Notes: generated by a model not told the origin, from the letters alone. 64,000 nucleotides of DNA from an uncultured Flavobacteriaceae bacterium (GCA_947494715.1 CANLWG010000015.1:62001-126000), one strand, 5' to 3'. Positions 18,957 through 28,725 are shown, numbered from the stretch's first letter. A program made the numbers and translations.

Positions 18957-20129
18957 TTATTCCCTAACCGTCGGCAACAAATGGCTATAAAACAATGAAA
19001 CCGGTTCAATTTCCTCGCTATAGGTTGCCGAATCGTTTTGGGTCATGACGATTACCATATCATATTTGGGGACCACAAATAAGAACTGCCCCCAATGTCC
19101 ATAAGACATAAGAATAGCAAATGTATTTTTGGTCTTCGCCTTTTCAAACGGTAACAACCACCACATTCCCCCATAACCCGCATGTATACTACCGTGAAAT
19201 TTTTTTACAAAGGGAACGGCATTCGTCAATAACCCGTGAATCCAATCTTCCGGAAAAATTTGTTGCCCCTCCCAGCTGCCATTCTTTAAATACAGATAAC
19301 CTATCCGGGCCAAATCCCCCGGGTTAAGGAAGAGCCCTCCCCCTGTATGTGGAATACCCCTATGGCCCCAAGACCATTGGGCGCTTTTTATGTTGAGCGG
19401 TGTAAATAAAAACTGTTGTGCAAAATCTTTGGTATTCATCCCTGTGGCGTTTTGAAGAAGGCCGCCCATCAAAATTGCTATTCCACTATTGTAGTACCAT
19501 TTTTTGCCCGGGGCAGTTTCCATTTCATAGTCCAAGACGTACTTCATTTTATCGCCTTTGTACGTATTCAAGGGGCTTAAATGGCGCTCCCCCGTCCATG
19601 CCTGTCCCGTACGCATGTTCAAGGCGTGCCGTAGGTCCATGGCCTTTTTTGATCTATCGTTATTTTTAATGTTTTGGTACTCGGGGAAGAAATCAAGGAT
19701 CTTTTGATCAAGATCTTGGATAAAACCCTGTTGAATGGCTATTCCTATCAAAGTACCTGTAATACTTTTGGTTACCGATTGCAAGGTATGTGGTTCCAGA
19801 CCGTAATATTCGCCAAACTTTTTATTGACTATCAGATATCCATTTTTTACTATGGCCAGGGATGTAATGGGTCGTAAAATCCTTCCTTTTCGAATTTTTC
19901 CGATCAAGTCCTTCAGTTTCTCCTCATCAAGACCCTGACTTTGCGGAGTATCGGTCCGCCACGCATCCTTAGGGAAGTAATCGTCCTTATAATTTTTGAA
20001 ATGTCCGGTATAGTCATCGCTATCAATTTCCTGAGGTATCCCCATTAAACCCTTTTCACTTTGGGCCATGGTCCTATCGGTAAAGGAACCAACGCAAATA
20101 ACCCATGAAAAGAGGATAAGATATCTCAT
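18957..20129 (-). CDS. class C beta-lactamase-family serine hydrolase
   Basis: A 390-aa exported protein (signal peptide ending about TMAQ). The catalytic SxxK is S118-VTK in LQSVTKSITG, and the second motif is YNSG in KKWYYNSGIAIL. This fold includes beta-lactamases, D-aminopeptidases and esterases; nothing indicates beta-lactam resistance in particular. The C-terminus keeps the HWGQFLFVVPKYDMVIVMTQ strand region that closes the active site. Confidence 0.85.
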   Translation of the reverse strand: MRYLILFSWVICVGSFTDRTMAQSEKGLMGIPQEIDSDDYTGHFKNYKDDYFPKDAWRTDTPQSQGLDEEKLKDLIGKIRKGRILRPITSLAIVKNGYLIVNKKFGEYYGLEPHTLQSVTKSITGTLIGIAIQQGFIQDLDQKILDFFPEYQNIKNNDRSKKAMDLRHALNMRTGQAWTGERHLSPLNTYKGDKMKYVLDYEMETAPGKKWYYNSGIAILMGGLLQNATGMNTKDFAQQFLFTPLNIKSAQWSWGHRGIPHTGGGLFLNPGDLARIGYLYLKNGSWEGQQIFPEDWIHGLLTNAVPFVKKFHGSIHAGYGGMWWLLPFEKAKTKNTFAILMSYGHWGQFLFVVPKYDMVIVMTQNDSATYSEEIEPVSLFYSHLLPTVRE

Positions 20130-20762
20130 AGTACTCGTGATTTAAACCAGCATGAAAGTAGCGTAGATATGCTACAGGTCTTTCGGCCTTAATCCAAAAT
20201 CCGTACGAATTCATGAATTCATACGAAATAGAATCATTCAAAGGTTTCTACTCATTATGGAGTGAATGCATTCCGGTTACAGCTGCGAACAAGAAGCAAG
20301 CTTTATTCTCAAGGCCAAATGGACCAACCTAAAAACTGGTTCTAGTGGATACTATCCAATTCCTTTCCCCATTGTAGTCCATTGGAATTTCCAAATACAT
20401 TTTTTATAAAGATTATTTAACCATTCACAAATATTGTACTGCTATTAGGAGGTAGTTTTATTCGGCAACTAAAACCCTTGCCTACTGTCAGGAGTATCAT
20501 AGCACAGGAAACCGATAAACTGAAATTTTAACTCACAAAATAAAGAGGAATATCCCTACAAACCCCTAAAATAGGGGGATACCGTTGTTTTTCATTCACT
20601 GCCGTTTACCTTACGGAACCTACCGTTTAGCGGATCGTACCAAAATCTGCATGCTTCCCCGACTAGCTTTGTATCTACCATAACCCTGTTTCCCCCACCC
20701 ATAGCCATTAAGCATTTTGATGGATCAGGGGAAAGCATTTTACTTAACCTGACAACCGACCA
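20130..20762. other. long intergenic region between divergent genes
   Basis: A 630-bp stretch without a convincing gene. Its notable feature is the perfect CCCCTA-AAA-TAGGGG palindrome near 20570. The size suggests a complex promoter for the secreted protein that follows. Confidence 0.4.
20563..20577. promoter_or_regulatory. CCCCTA-AAA-TAGGGG palindrome
   Basis: A perfect 6-bp inverted repeat with a 3-base centre, about 186 bp upstream of the thrombospondin-repeat protein. It is too tight to be a transcription terminator and has no T-run, so a protein-binding dyad is the likelier reading. The cognate regulator is unknown. Confidence 0.35.
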
Positions 20763-22523
20763 ATGACCTCAAAATATCAATTTTTAAAAAACATTTGGGT
20801 AGTTCCCCTACTTATACTTATTTCTAATTCTACAATAGGTTTTGGACAGTGTCTTACACCCTTCAAGTTCAGTGCAAATGCCGATGGCACGTTCGAATCC
20901 CTGTCTGGCGTTGCCAGTAGCGATGTATTCAACTTTAGTAACGTAATTGCCCCGTCAGGATGGTCTCCCTTTATTGGTATTACCGGTGCATGGGTTTCCC
21001 CAATGCCCCTTACCGGGTCGAACTTTCTTACCGGAATCGCTGACGGGATGCCCTCTTCCCCTGATGGGGGTGTTTTCGTAGGTGGATACGTATTCACTTC
21101 GAATGTAGGCGTATCCTTTGTTGCTACGGTAACCGGTTTGGATATCGGCGAAACTTATGTGCTGAGGTTTTATCAGGCCAATGCGGGTATCGACGGGAAC
21201 ACGCCCATAGACCCAAACCAAAGGGCACGGTGGAACGTAACCTTCGGGGCCCAGAATTTCTTTAGTATGGCCATGGACTATAAAGGAGAGGGCAACCAAA
21301 TATGGATGGAAGAGGAAATGACCTTTACCGCCACGGCAACATCGCAAGACTTAACCTTTACGGTAGACAATGACGCTACCGGGTTCAATTACGAATATAT
21401 GGCCCTGGATGGGGTAAGGTTGTTCGTTGGTAACGATACGGATGGTGACGGGATACACGATTGTATCGATCTCGATGACGATAACGATGGAATAACAGAT
21501 ATAGATGAGGGGCACTCCTGCCCAAGTATTTCGCTTGGGGAGGTGTATGTAAATACCGCCATTGGTGAAATTGCAACCTATGATCTTGAGACCAACGCGG
21601 TAAATGTACTGTGCTCTGGGCTTCAGTTATCCGGAGATATCGGAATGGCTCCGGACGGTCAAATATATACCATTGAATTTGGCGCATCGACTTCAGATAT
21701 AAAAAGAGTCGATCTAAACACCTGTACGGAAACTATTGTGGGAACAGCGCCATTTGCATACGGCAATGCCATGTCTTTCCTTCCGGATGGTTCGGCCTTG
21801 ATTGGTTTTCCTGCGAATCCTACCATTTACAGGGTTACGGTGTCCCCCTCATTTACCATTACCCCATGGGCCACCATACCGGGCTTCGGTCCAGGAGGGG
21901 ACTATTCCCTGGTGAATGGAAAAATATACTACTTGGCCAATTCAATAACGGACCCCTCTTCATATTCTATCATTGAACTGGATATAGATCCCATCACCTA
22001 TACCTATGTGAGCCATTCCGCACCTACCCCCCTTCCAGGACCGGCCTTTGGAGCGTCTATTTCCGGAAGCTGTCAAGTGGTCCTTGGTGTAAATGACACC
22101 ATTGCGGTATTGAATGATGTTACTACAGGTATTGCGGGGACCACAATAACCACTTCAATCCCTCAAATAGGTGCTATTTATGGATTGGCCAGTGTACATG
22201 AAGCGGATGGCTGCAACAACGATTGTACGGAAATCGATACCGATAACGATGGTATCGCGGACCATTTGGACACGGATAGTGATGGTGATACTTGCCCGGA
22301 TGCCGTGGAGGGCAATGGGACGTTTACCAAAAATGACCTGGATGCCAACAACAGATTGGCCGGGGCCGTGGATACCAATCCCTCAAGCCCAACTTACGGT
22401 ATTCCCCTGGCGGCGGGTAGTGGGCAGACCGTTGGATCCTCACAGGACAATACGCTACGCCTGGGCTGCCCTACCCGGATTATCACCAATAGGAGGGTAA
22501 CCTATAGGGTTAAAAGGGATTGA
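20763..22523 (+). CDS. secreted protein with thrombospondin type 3 calcium-binding repeats
   Basis: A 586-aa exported protein (signal ending NSTIGFGQ). An N-terminal beta-sandwich-like domain (about 30-220) is followed by TSP3-type repeats ([19 protein letters not shown]), a beta-propeller-like central part (about 250-470, with [11 protein letters not shown] and [10 protein letters not shown]), and a second TSP3 block ([20 protein letters not shown]). It ends [13 protein letters not shown], with no recognisable type IX sorting domain. It is probably a surface or matrix protein stabilised by calcium. The family name is not known to me. Confidence 0.75.
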   Translation: MTSKYQFLKNIWVVPLLILISNSTIGFGQCLTPFKFSANADGTFESLSGVASSDVFNFSNVIAPSGWSPFIGITGAWVSPMPLTGSNFLTGIADGMPSSPDGGVFVGGYVFTSNVGVSFVATVTGLDIGETYVLRFYQANAGIDGNTPIDPNQRARWNVTFGAQNFFSMAMDYKGEGNQIWMEEEMTFTATATSQDLTFTVDNDATGFNYEYMALDGVRLFVGNDTDGDGIHDCIDLDDDNDGITDIDEGHSCPSISLGEVYVNTAIGEIATYDLETNAVNVLCSGLQLSGDIGMAPDGQIYTIEFGASTSDIKRVDLNTCTETIVGTAPFAYGNAMSFLPDGSALIGFPANPTIYRVTVSPSFTITPWATIPGFGPGGDYSLVNGKIYYLANSITDPSSYSIIELDIDPITYTYVSHSAPTPLPGPAFGASISGSCQVVLGVNDTIAVLNDVTTGIAGTTITTSIPQIGAIYGLASVHEADGCNNDCTEIDTDNDGIADHLDTDSDGDTCPDAVEGNGTFTKNDLDANNRLAGAVDTNPSSPTYGIPLAAGSGQTVGSSQDNTLRLGCPTRIITNRRVTYRVKRD

Positions 22524-22605
22524 TAAAGAAACCCCTTGCGAATCTTAAAACGACCTCTCAGAAAAAAGTGATTTCGACCCAGCTTAAAGTCCAACTTGGA
22601 ATTGG

Positions 22606-22968
22606 CTATAATCTGGGATTTGGATAATTATCCGATTGGTCTTCAATGGTGTTGTCCAAACAGGTAAAATCCTTTTCCACTAAAATGGAGAGAGCCTTTT
22701 CATCATTCCAATCCACATGGTTACTATAACCCACACGATTACTGCTTGCCCAATTTTGCCGTGCTTCTGGGGGTAAATACACACTAATGGTATCTTCTGA
22801 AAAATAGGCCTCCGGGCTTGCAATGCCCGATCTGGCCTCTAGTGTATAGGCCAACTTTTTGTCCCCAAATTGCGTAGTTTCCAAAATTTTGCCTGTAGCA
22901 CAAAAGGTCTCTACTTCGGTCTTGGTCAAACGCAGGCGCACGGAATTTCCTTTGATTCTAATCTTCAT
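22606..22968 (-). CDS. DUF7009-like conserved protein
   Basis: A 120-aa soluble protein beginning MKIRIKGNSVRLRLTKTEVE and ending with ...CLDNTIEDQSDNYPNPRL. Start and end match what I remember of the DUF7009 family, common in Bacteroidota, but this was not checked by a search. Function unknown; it is beta-rich with no catalytic motif. Confidence 0.7.
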   Translation of the reverse strand: MKIRIKGNSVRLRLTKTEVETFCATGKILETTQFGDKKLAYTLEARSGIASPEAYFSEDTISVYLPPEARQNWASSNRVGYSNHVDWNDEKALSILVEKDFTCLDNTIEDQSDNYPNPRL

Positions 22969-23266
22969 TACCGTTTTTCTTTACCGATTTTTCGTCGAAT
23001 CATTTCTTTAGGGTATTTGGGAATTATTCCAAGGGAAAGATACGTTTTTCTTTTACTATAGTGCACCTCGATTTGGTACGCTAAAAAGGATTTGGAATGT
23101 TACAAGTTCCTATTGCAAGTTGTTTTTAGATGCACCCTGTATATTGATTTTATAACCATTGCCCTGGAATGCATCCTTTATTTAAACTTAAAGCAGGTAT
23201 TTTAAAAACTTAGATTTTATGTAATCATCTCGGAGTGCTCTTTAAGAAATGGGAATGCCATCTTAT
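22969..23266. other. intergenic region, no gene seen
   Basis: About 300 AT-rich bases between two minus-strand genes. No convincing gene or terminator was recognised. A plus-strand frame from 23249 is antisense to the pYEATS-like gene. Confidence 0.3.
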
Positions 23267-23593
23267 TTAGAGATAACTTTCAACCCAATTATCCTTCATG
23301 TTTTGCTGAAATTCTTCAACTGCATTGTTTGCTTTAATAAGCTTAACCGTCACAACAAAGGTTCCCCATGCCTTAATTTGGATTTGAAAATTGTTTTCTC
23401 TTTCGCTGCTTGTTCTAATTCTGTCCTTAAAGGATGGGTGCAATACATACTCTACTCTTCTTAGTTCTTCTAATTTCGGATCTGTTTCGGATTCTATTTT
23501 AAGAAATATCTCATAATGCGGCTTACCACCACTTCTAAATCTTACCGGCTTAAAATTCTTGTTAATAATTGTTTTGAGTCTATAATTTGACAT
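23267..23593 (-). CDS. pYEATS-like domain protein
   Basis: A 108-aa single-domain protein. The central pattern VEYVLHPSFKDRIR followed by FQIQIKAWGTFVVTVKLI matches the prokaryotic YEATS pattern: a strand with HPxF, then a strand with xWGxF. YEATS is an immunoglobulin-like fold that binds acylated lysines in eukaryotes. Prokaryotic versions have been discussed in the literature as parts of conflict-type systems, but a ligand is not established here. It lies 11 bp downstream of a membrane coiled-coil gene on the same strand. Confidence 0.6.
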   Translation of the reverse strand: MSNYRLKTIINKNFKPVRFRSGGKPHYEIFLKIESETDPKLEELRRVEYVLHPSFKDRIRTSSERENNFQIQIKAWGTFVVTVKLIKANNAVEEFQQNMKDNWVESYL

Positions 23594-23604
23594 GGTGTGT
23601 GTTA

Positions 23605-23994
23605 TTAGTTGATTTTAATAGCTTCTATCCCAGCATCTTCCTCTTCAATTGTAGGTGCAATTGAATCCAGATTTGCCAATAGTCTTTGATTCTCTTTTTT
23701 AATTTCTTCGATTTGCTTAAGCGCCGCTTCGCTTCCTCTATTTCCAAAGTAATAGCCAATTAAGGTGGTTAAAATCCCACTCAATATTAAAAAACCATCT
23801 CGGAAAAGATCAAGCCATTCTTTGCCAACATTTTGTCCGTTGACTATTTCAAAAGTCGTCCAAGCCTTAATCATCAATATCAATAAAACCAGAGTAAATC
23901 CCGTCAACACAATATATGTAATGCGGGTAGTGAGCTTGTCCAAATTTCTAGCCAGTAGTTCATTTAGTGGTAGTCCATTCTTGGTATCAGCCAT
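23605..23994 (-). CDS. two-TM membrane protein with C-terminal coiled coil
   Basis: A 129-aa protein: hydrophobic helices at about 25-47 (ITYIVLTGFTLVLLILMI) and 68-85 (DGFLILSGILTTLIGYYFG), then a polar coiled coil (EAALKQIEEIKKENQRLLANL) and an acidic tail. No enzyme motif. Its pairing with the pYEATS-like gene suggests it anchors or transduces a signal for that protein at the membrane. Similar two-TM proteins act as membrane effectors in some defence systems, which is only an analogy here. Confidence 0.65.
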   Translation of the reverse strand: MADTKNGLPLNELLARNLDKLTTRITYIVLTGFTLVLLILMIKAWTTFEIVNGQNVGKEWLDLFRDGFLILSGILTTLIGYYFGNRGSEAALKQIEEIKKENQRLLANLDSIAPTIEEEDAGIEAIKIN

Positions 23995-24233
23995 CTTAAA
24001 GTCATTTAAAAGTTGATAAGGAATTATGACCCTAAATTAATACATTGTCTTTAGACTTCTTTTTTGGAACTCAAAAGATTTTAGGACATCTACTAGTCCT
24101 TTATTCAAACATCGGTATATCCATGTTTAAGTTATTTAAATGGCTTGAAGAATAAAATAGCCATCAAGAGGGCAAGAGAAAAGCATATTACATATTTGGA
24201 AAAACTTCATTGGAATACCATGCCAAAGAGGTT

Positions 24234-25856
24234 TTACTTTTTTAAGTTTGGTAACGGCGTGTTTTTCCAATACTCATTTTTCAAGCCTTCTTCGTTTATG
24301 GGCTGCCATACATGCTCCAAGGGCAAGATCTTTTTCATAAGCCCTACCGTATCAAATTCCTGTTGGGTCTTTAGCTTCGCTTCCTGGGTAAAAAACTCCC
24401 GATATTGATGAATGTATTCCCATTTTCTTTCATCCAGTTTGTTTCCCAAACTATCCTTAATATTGCGGGGCGTAAATTTTACATTAGGAACTTGAAGACC
24501 TTTCTTCGCGGTGAATAAATAACGATATTCTTCCTCTGTCTTTTTATACTCTAAATGTGGACATACCACAAAAGTTTGTTCATCTTCCAAGTAGTAGAAT
24601 CTACTTAAAGGTAAAGGCTGATTCCTAAAGAGAATCCTAAAATCACCGATCTTTATTCTATCCAGGTTTGCCGGAGCTTTATTCAAACGAACCCTAAAGG
24701 ATCTATCGAACAAGTCAATAACGATCTTAGACCTAAATACCGCCGGTCTTTGCAATAGCACCTTATTGTAAAAGGAAATGTAATTTAGAAACATCTTTTT
24801 ACCAGCACCTCTTGCATATTCTATTTGAATATGGTACATCATTTCCCTGTTCATTTTTTTAAATCCGTCCGTGAACCTTTCTTGGGCATTTTCAGCGATA
24901 CGATAGAACAAAGGTTGCCTCCTTTTAAATAGGGCATAGTCTAATTTATGGATGGCGAAACCATCGGTATTAATAAAAATCTTACCCTCTGCACGATAAT
25001 TTTCATCTTCATAGGTCAAATCGATTTCGTAAACTCTTTCTTTATTATAGTTGGTTTTCCGAAGTATTCGAAACTGGTGATTCTTCACAAAATGGGATGA
25101 AATGGAATCTACAAATGAAAATGATTCCAGACCATAATTCCGAATAGCATCATGCATTCGTAAGGTAATAAATTCATTACCACCATCATTCCTCATTCTT
25201 GCATTGGGCACTATTTTGTTCCTACCTTTATAGTCATAAGGTTGTCTTGCAAACATATCGACTTCAAAATCAAGATTTTGATTGTAAGAATAGAGTTGGT
25301 ATTGATTATTAAGAATGTCCTTTGTATCAAAACCTTCATCCTGCAAGTTTACGATAGCCTCGTTTAGGTTGATGTAATTTCCATTTTTAACTTGATAATC
25401 GCGATAATACCCCACAATTTCAAAGTTTTCCGAAGGATAGTTTTGTGGAATACTATTCACCGCTATCCTAACGATCTGTTTGGCCGTAAGCCCTCGGATT
25501 TTAGCGGAAACCACAGCCTCACTCAGTTGAAAACCTCCTGGTCTAAGTACTATAATATTACTTTGTCCTTCGGCCAGGTCTTCCATCAATATCTCCTTGG
25601 TTATATAACCCATACATGAGATCTCCATAATATCGCCCAACGTCTTTAATCGCAACGGTATCTTAAACGTGCCATCAATATTGGTGATTACACCTAGGGC
25701 CTTATCCTTTATCCGGATACTGGCAAATGGAATCGTCTCATTTTTTGTGGAGTCTACCAATTGTCCAAAAATGAAATCTTCCCTTTGTGAAAAGCCCGAA
25801 GTCGCCAACAACACAGACAGCAGAAAAAAGGAATTCTTGAAAATGTTTTTTCTCAT
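24234..25856 (-). CDS. carboxypeptidase-regulatory-like domain protein, paralogue 2
   Basis: A 540-aa exported protein (signal ending TSGFSQ). Residues about 27-110 form a CarboxypepD_reg-like Ig domain (PFASIRIKDKALGVITNIDG, ISCMGYITKEI). The rest is a large beta-rich region shared with the gene immediately upstream. Such proteins are usually outer-membrane-associated in Bacteroidota; the function is unknown. It begins 1 bp after the stop of its paralogue, so the pair is one operon and most likely a tandem duplication. Confidence 0.75.
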   Translation of the reverse strand: MRKNIFKNSFFLLSVLLATSGFSQREDFIFGQLVDSTKNETIPFASIRIKDKALGVITNIDGTFKIPLRLKTLGDIMEISCMGYITKEILMEDLAEGQSNIIVLRPGGFQLSEAVVSAKIRGLTAKQIVRIAVNSIPQNYPSENFEIVGYYRDYQVKNGNYINLNEAIVNLQDEGFDTKDILNNQYQLYSYNQNLDFEVDMFARQPYDYKGRNKIVPNARMRNDGGNEFITLRMHDAIRNYGLESFSFVDSISSHFVKNHQFRILRKTNYNKERVYEIDLTYEDENYRAEGKIFINTDGFAIHKLDYALFKRRQPLFYRIAENAQERFTDGFKKMNREMMYHIQIEYARGAGKKMFLNYISFYNKVLLQRPAVFRSKIVIDLFDRSFRVRLNKAPANLDRIKIGDFRILFRNQPLPLSRFYYLEDEQTFVVCPHLEYKKTEEEYRYLFTAKKGLQVPNVKFTPRNIKDSLGNKLDERKWEYIHQYREFFTQEAKLKTQQEFDTVGLMKKILPLEHVWQPINEEGLKNEYWKNTPLPNLKK

Positions 25857-25857
25857 A

Positions 25858-27453
25858 TCAATTGATTTTCCCTTGTAAGGGGGTATTCATCCAATACTCC
25901 TGGTAATCCTTTGGTTCTTCAATGGGTTGATCTTTGAATATAGGTTTTCTCTTGTCCATGAATTTAATATCAAAAGGGGCGCGGGCGTCCAATTTCACCC
26001 TTTGAACAAAAAATTCCCTGAATTGCCGATAATTCTCGACCCTTGGCCCATTGATCGGGTTGCCCTCAAAATCTTTTACGTTCTTAACCTGAATGTCCAG
26101 TAATTCGCTGTTAAACATTCGCTTTCTCGCGGCGACATCAATTTCCCGCATTGCCTTGGCCAAAGCCCCCTCTTTTAGATTTGGATAGACCTTTAACGAA
26201 TCCTTGAATACCTCTACTTTGCCGACTTCCCATTTGGCCCCTTTAAAGATTATACTGTAGTTGCTAGCGATTTTGGCAGAAAGCGGATCAATAGGTCTGT
26301 TGAATCTTAATCCGAAATAACCCTTTGATAGAGATAGGTTCACATCTGTCATTTTAAATATAGGGGGGAGATTGAGTTTGAAACTATTATGAAAAGAGAT
26401 ATAGCTCAAGAACATTTTTTCATTGACCCTATTGTATTCCGCAACCACATCAAAAATCATTTTAAGCTTGTGACCATGTTTATTTTTAATCCCTGACTCA
26501 TTCTTTTCAGCAGTGTCGTACAGGGTATATTCCATTTTATAAATTGCATAATCGGTTTTGGAAATATATAGTTTTGCGTAGGCCCTATAACCTGGTTTCT
26601 GCCCATAACCATCAATTACATATAATGCCTCATCACCCAGATACGTCTCTTTGTTTTTTGAAAATTTGTGATTCGTCAAAAAGTCCTCTTCAAACCTGCC
26701 CACAAAGTCATAAGAATATTCATTGAAGTTCCGTATGGCATCGTGAATTCTCAAGTTCGTAAACTCATTGCCATCGTAATTCTCCAAATATGCCTTGTCT
26801 ATTATTTTCTTTCCGGTACTATAATCATATTTCTGTGAAGCAAGCGTATCTCGTTGAAAATCCTGGTTCACTTTCGTATTGAACAATTGTACTTCGGAAG
26901 TCCTAAAATCTTCCTGGTCAAAACCTTGATCGAAAACCTCTAAAATCGCTTCGTTCAAATTTATGTAGTTACCATTCTTCCACTGATAGTCACGATAGTA
27001 GCCTACTGTAGAAAAGGAATTTAATGGATAGTTTTCCCCTATGGCTTCAATGGCCATTTTTACTATATTTTGGGCGGAATAATTTCTTTTCTTTCTTTTG
27101 GCCTTTATAATGGCCTCCTCCAACACTATTGCGTCTGGATTTAATCGTATCAGGTTAAGATTCCCTTCCGCCAAATTCGCAATGGGAATTTCCCTTGCCC
27201 TGTATCCCATGGATGATATTTCAATAACATCACCGTATTCCTTATACCTCAGAGGAATTCTAAAACTACCGTCCTCATTGGTAATAACGCCCAAAGCCCT
27301 ATCCTTGATCCTGATATTGGCAAATACAACAGGTTCTTTCGTTTTGGCATCCACAAGCTTTCCGACAATATAGTCTGGATCTTGGGCCAGCAGAGGAAGT
27401 GAAAACAGTAGAAACGCACAATAAACTATATAGGTGGATATGTCTTTCGGCAT
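25858..27453 (-). CDS. carboxypeptidase-regulatory-like domain protein, paralogue 1
   Basis: A 531-aa exported protein. The ATG at 27453 (MPKDISTYIVYCAFLLFSLP) gives a proper signal peptide; the upstream start at 27534 would add 27 residues with no signal character. It shares with its downstream neighbour the domain PVVFANIRIKDRALGVITN, the ISSMGYRAREI strand, the GYYRDYQWKNGNYINLNEAI segment and the ending ...YWMNTPL. The shared order along the whole length shows ancient tandem duplication. Function unknown. Confidence 0.75.
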   Translation of the reverse strand: MPKDISTYIVYCAFLLFSLPLLAQDPDYIVGKLVDAKTKEPVVFANIRIKDRALGVITNEDGSFRIPLRYKEYGDVIEISSMGYRAREIPIANLAEGNLNLIRLNPDAIVLEEAIIKAKRKKRNYSAQNIVKMAIEAIGENYPLNSFSTVGYYRDYQWKNGNYINLNEAILEVFDQGFDQEDFRTSEVQLFNTKVNQDFQRDTLASQKYDYSTGKKIIDKAYLENYDGNEFTNLRIHDAIRNFNEYSYDFVGRFEEDFLTNHKFSKNKETYLGDEALYVIDGYGQKPGYRAYAKLYISKTDYAIYKMEYTLYDTAEKNESGIKNKHGHKLKMIFDVVAEYNRVNEKMFLSYISFHNSFKLNLPPIFKMTDVNLSLSKGYFGLRFNRPIDPLSAKIASNYSIIFKGAKWEVGKVEVFKDSLKVYPNLKEGALAKAMREIDVAARKRMFNSELLDIQVKNVKDFEGNPINGPRVENYRQFREFFVQRVKLDARAPFDIKFMDKRKPIFKDQPIEEPKDYQEYWMNTPLQGKIN

Positions 27454-27669
27454 GGGAGGAACAGGTTTTGGTTTTCCACAACTTCTGCGAGGATTACCAT
27501 GATTGACGAGGTGTAATCGCTCTTTAAAATACAACTCTTAAATTATGGCTTTTTGTGGACTTTTCCTACCGATCTGTTTAAGCAACCCTAAAAAAATGAC
27601 ATTCAATCTGAAAACAAAAAGCAGTTTTCCAAACAAAATTGGTACACACCTCAACTTCTGTCCGTTTAT

Positions 27670-27782
27670 TGAGACAAATAAAGCCTATAATCGGCTCAGG
27701 CAATCCGAAGTGTTATTTAAAAGGTGATGTGGAAAATTAATTTGCAATTGTTTATGCCCACGGTATCTTAAACCATTTAAGG
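27670..27782. repeat. 113-bp intergenic direct repeat, copy A
   Basis: This segment aligns without gaps to 28434-28546 at roughly 80% identity by eye, including ATCGGCTCAGGCAATCC and GAAAATTAATTTGCAATTG. Its first 29 bases are a worn copy of the TGAGCCGA-N13-TCGGCTCA palindrome (left arm TGAGACAA). It lies just downstream of the small lipoprotein gene. Confidence 0.65.
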
Positions 27783-27811
27783 AGGAAGTAACAAGTGCAT
27801 ATCAAGACGTG

Positions 27812-28222
27812 CTATTGCTTGTTCACGGAAAAAGTGCCATTATTTCCGCTCGAGGCGTTCCATGATCCTATTAATTGTGTTTTAGAATAGGGTGCAGTAA
27901 ACGAGACTGAAGTGCCATCACATTTATCATTGCCTTTCGCTTTAAAGGATTCCCCTAGCACTTCCCACTTTGCGGTCAACGGGCAATAAGGAGAATCGGC
28001 TCCTTCACCTGACATGGTTCCATCACTTTTTAAATCAATGACAATCTCTGCCTGGCCCAGGCCACCGTTTATAGTGCCGACCCAACTGCCTATGAGGGCT
28101 TGGTCAATTTTCCCTACCTGAGGTTCTTCTGCCGGACCATCATCCGATGATGAGCATGTGATGCCCATTATCGCGGTTAAAAGAAGTAGAGTTCTTGATA
28201 TCGAGTTTGCCTTCCATTCCAT
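27812..28222 (-). CDS. small lipoprotein, 136 aa
   Basis: A 136-aa lipoprotein with lipobox IMGITC followed by SSSDDG. The mature domain (LIGSWVGTINGGLGQAEIVI ... KWEVLGESFKAKGNDKCDG) is beta-rich, with two cysteines that could pair. It resembles small lipocalin-like Bacteroidota lipoproteins. It is bracketed by two copies of a 113-bp intergenic repeat. Confidence 0.72.
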   Translation of the reverse strand: MEWKANSISRTLLLLTAIMGITCSSSDDGPAEEPQVGKIDQALIGSWVGTINGGLGQAEIVIDLKSDGTMSGEGADSPYCPLTAKWEVLGESFKAKGNDKCDGTSVSFTAPYSKTQLIGSWNASSGNNGTFSVNKQ

Positions 28223-28433
28223 GTTCTTCAGAATTTAAGTCAAACTACCTTTAAAATATGAATTAGGACGATGATATTGTATAGATGGTTTCCAAAAGTG
28301 TGCAATTGGTTGGTTAACCGAATGTTCATTCATCAAACCGATAATTTGAACTTCATTAGATCGCTGTTTTATAAACAAAAGGTATTGATTGGATTAAAAT
28401 ATGATAAGAATCAACCCGATGTTTAAATATAAT

Positions 28434-28546
28434 TGAGCCGAATAATATCACTAATCGGCTCAGGCAATCCCAAGTGCTATTTAAAAGGTGGTGAAGAAAA
28501 TTAATTTGCAATTGGTTATGCCCACAGCATTTGGTTCCATTTAAGG
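28434..28546. repeat. 113-bp intergenic direct repeat, copy B
   Basis: Second copy of the segment at 27670-27782. It starts with a well-preserved 29-bp palindrome (TGAGCCGA at 28434-28441, TCGGCTCA at 28455-28462) of the same kind found twice before the fic gene at 42.5 kb. Confidence 0.65.
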
Positions 28547-28591
28547 ATGTAGCCAACCATAAATTGATAAAAAAAGCAAAAAAAATCGGAG

Positions 28592-28608
28592 TTTTTTGCG
28601 GTCTGGAC
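28592..28608. repeat. 17-bp repeat of the tRNA-Asp 3' end
   Basis: TTTTTTGCGGTCTGGAC occurs here and again at 28720-28736. On the minus strand it reads as the acceptor 3' strand of tRNA-Asp plus a following A-run. Downstream, GTTTGGACGGGACTC (about 28637) continues the same tRNA sequence after a 29-bp interruption by a palindromic repeat. Confidence 0.5.
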
Positions 28609-28697
28609 CTGCCTACTGGCAGGCAAGCGGGATTGTGGTTTGGACGGGACTCCCTTCGGCTTCGCTCAGGGCAGGCTTCTCGCCCGTCGGCACAGAA

Positions 28698-28725
28698 AAG
28701 GCCCTACTTTCGTAGGACCTTTTTT
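28698..28725. terminator. bidirectional hairpin terminator, probably the old tRNA-Asp terminator
   Basis: AAGG-C-CCTAC TTTC GTAGG-A-CCTT forms a stem with one mismatch and a TTTC loop, followed by a T-run on the plus strand and a shorter T-run on the minus strand. It abuts the tRNA-Asp 3' fragment at 28726, as expected for the terminator of that tRNA. It insulates the CRISPR array from leftward transcription. Confidence 0.6.

Larger units (their letters stand above)
28223..28697. other. intergenic repeat-rich boundary zone
   Basis: No credible gene. It holds copy B of the 113-bp repeat, the 17-bp repeat with GCGGTCTGGAC (28592-28608), and short palindromic GC-rich repeats (CTGCC-TACT-GGCAG around 28610; CTTCGGCTTCGCTCAGGG around 28655). 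These look like decayed tRNA-Asp 3' sequence with small palindromic repeats inserted. Open frames across it are artefacts of the repeats. Confidence 0.5.

Noticed and set aside
20763..22523. Type IX secretion sorting domain at the C-terminus
   Set aside because: The tail [13 protein letters not shown] lacks the usual KLxVYPNP-type pattern of T9SS domains, so the sorting route is left open.
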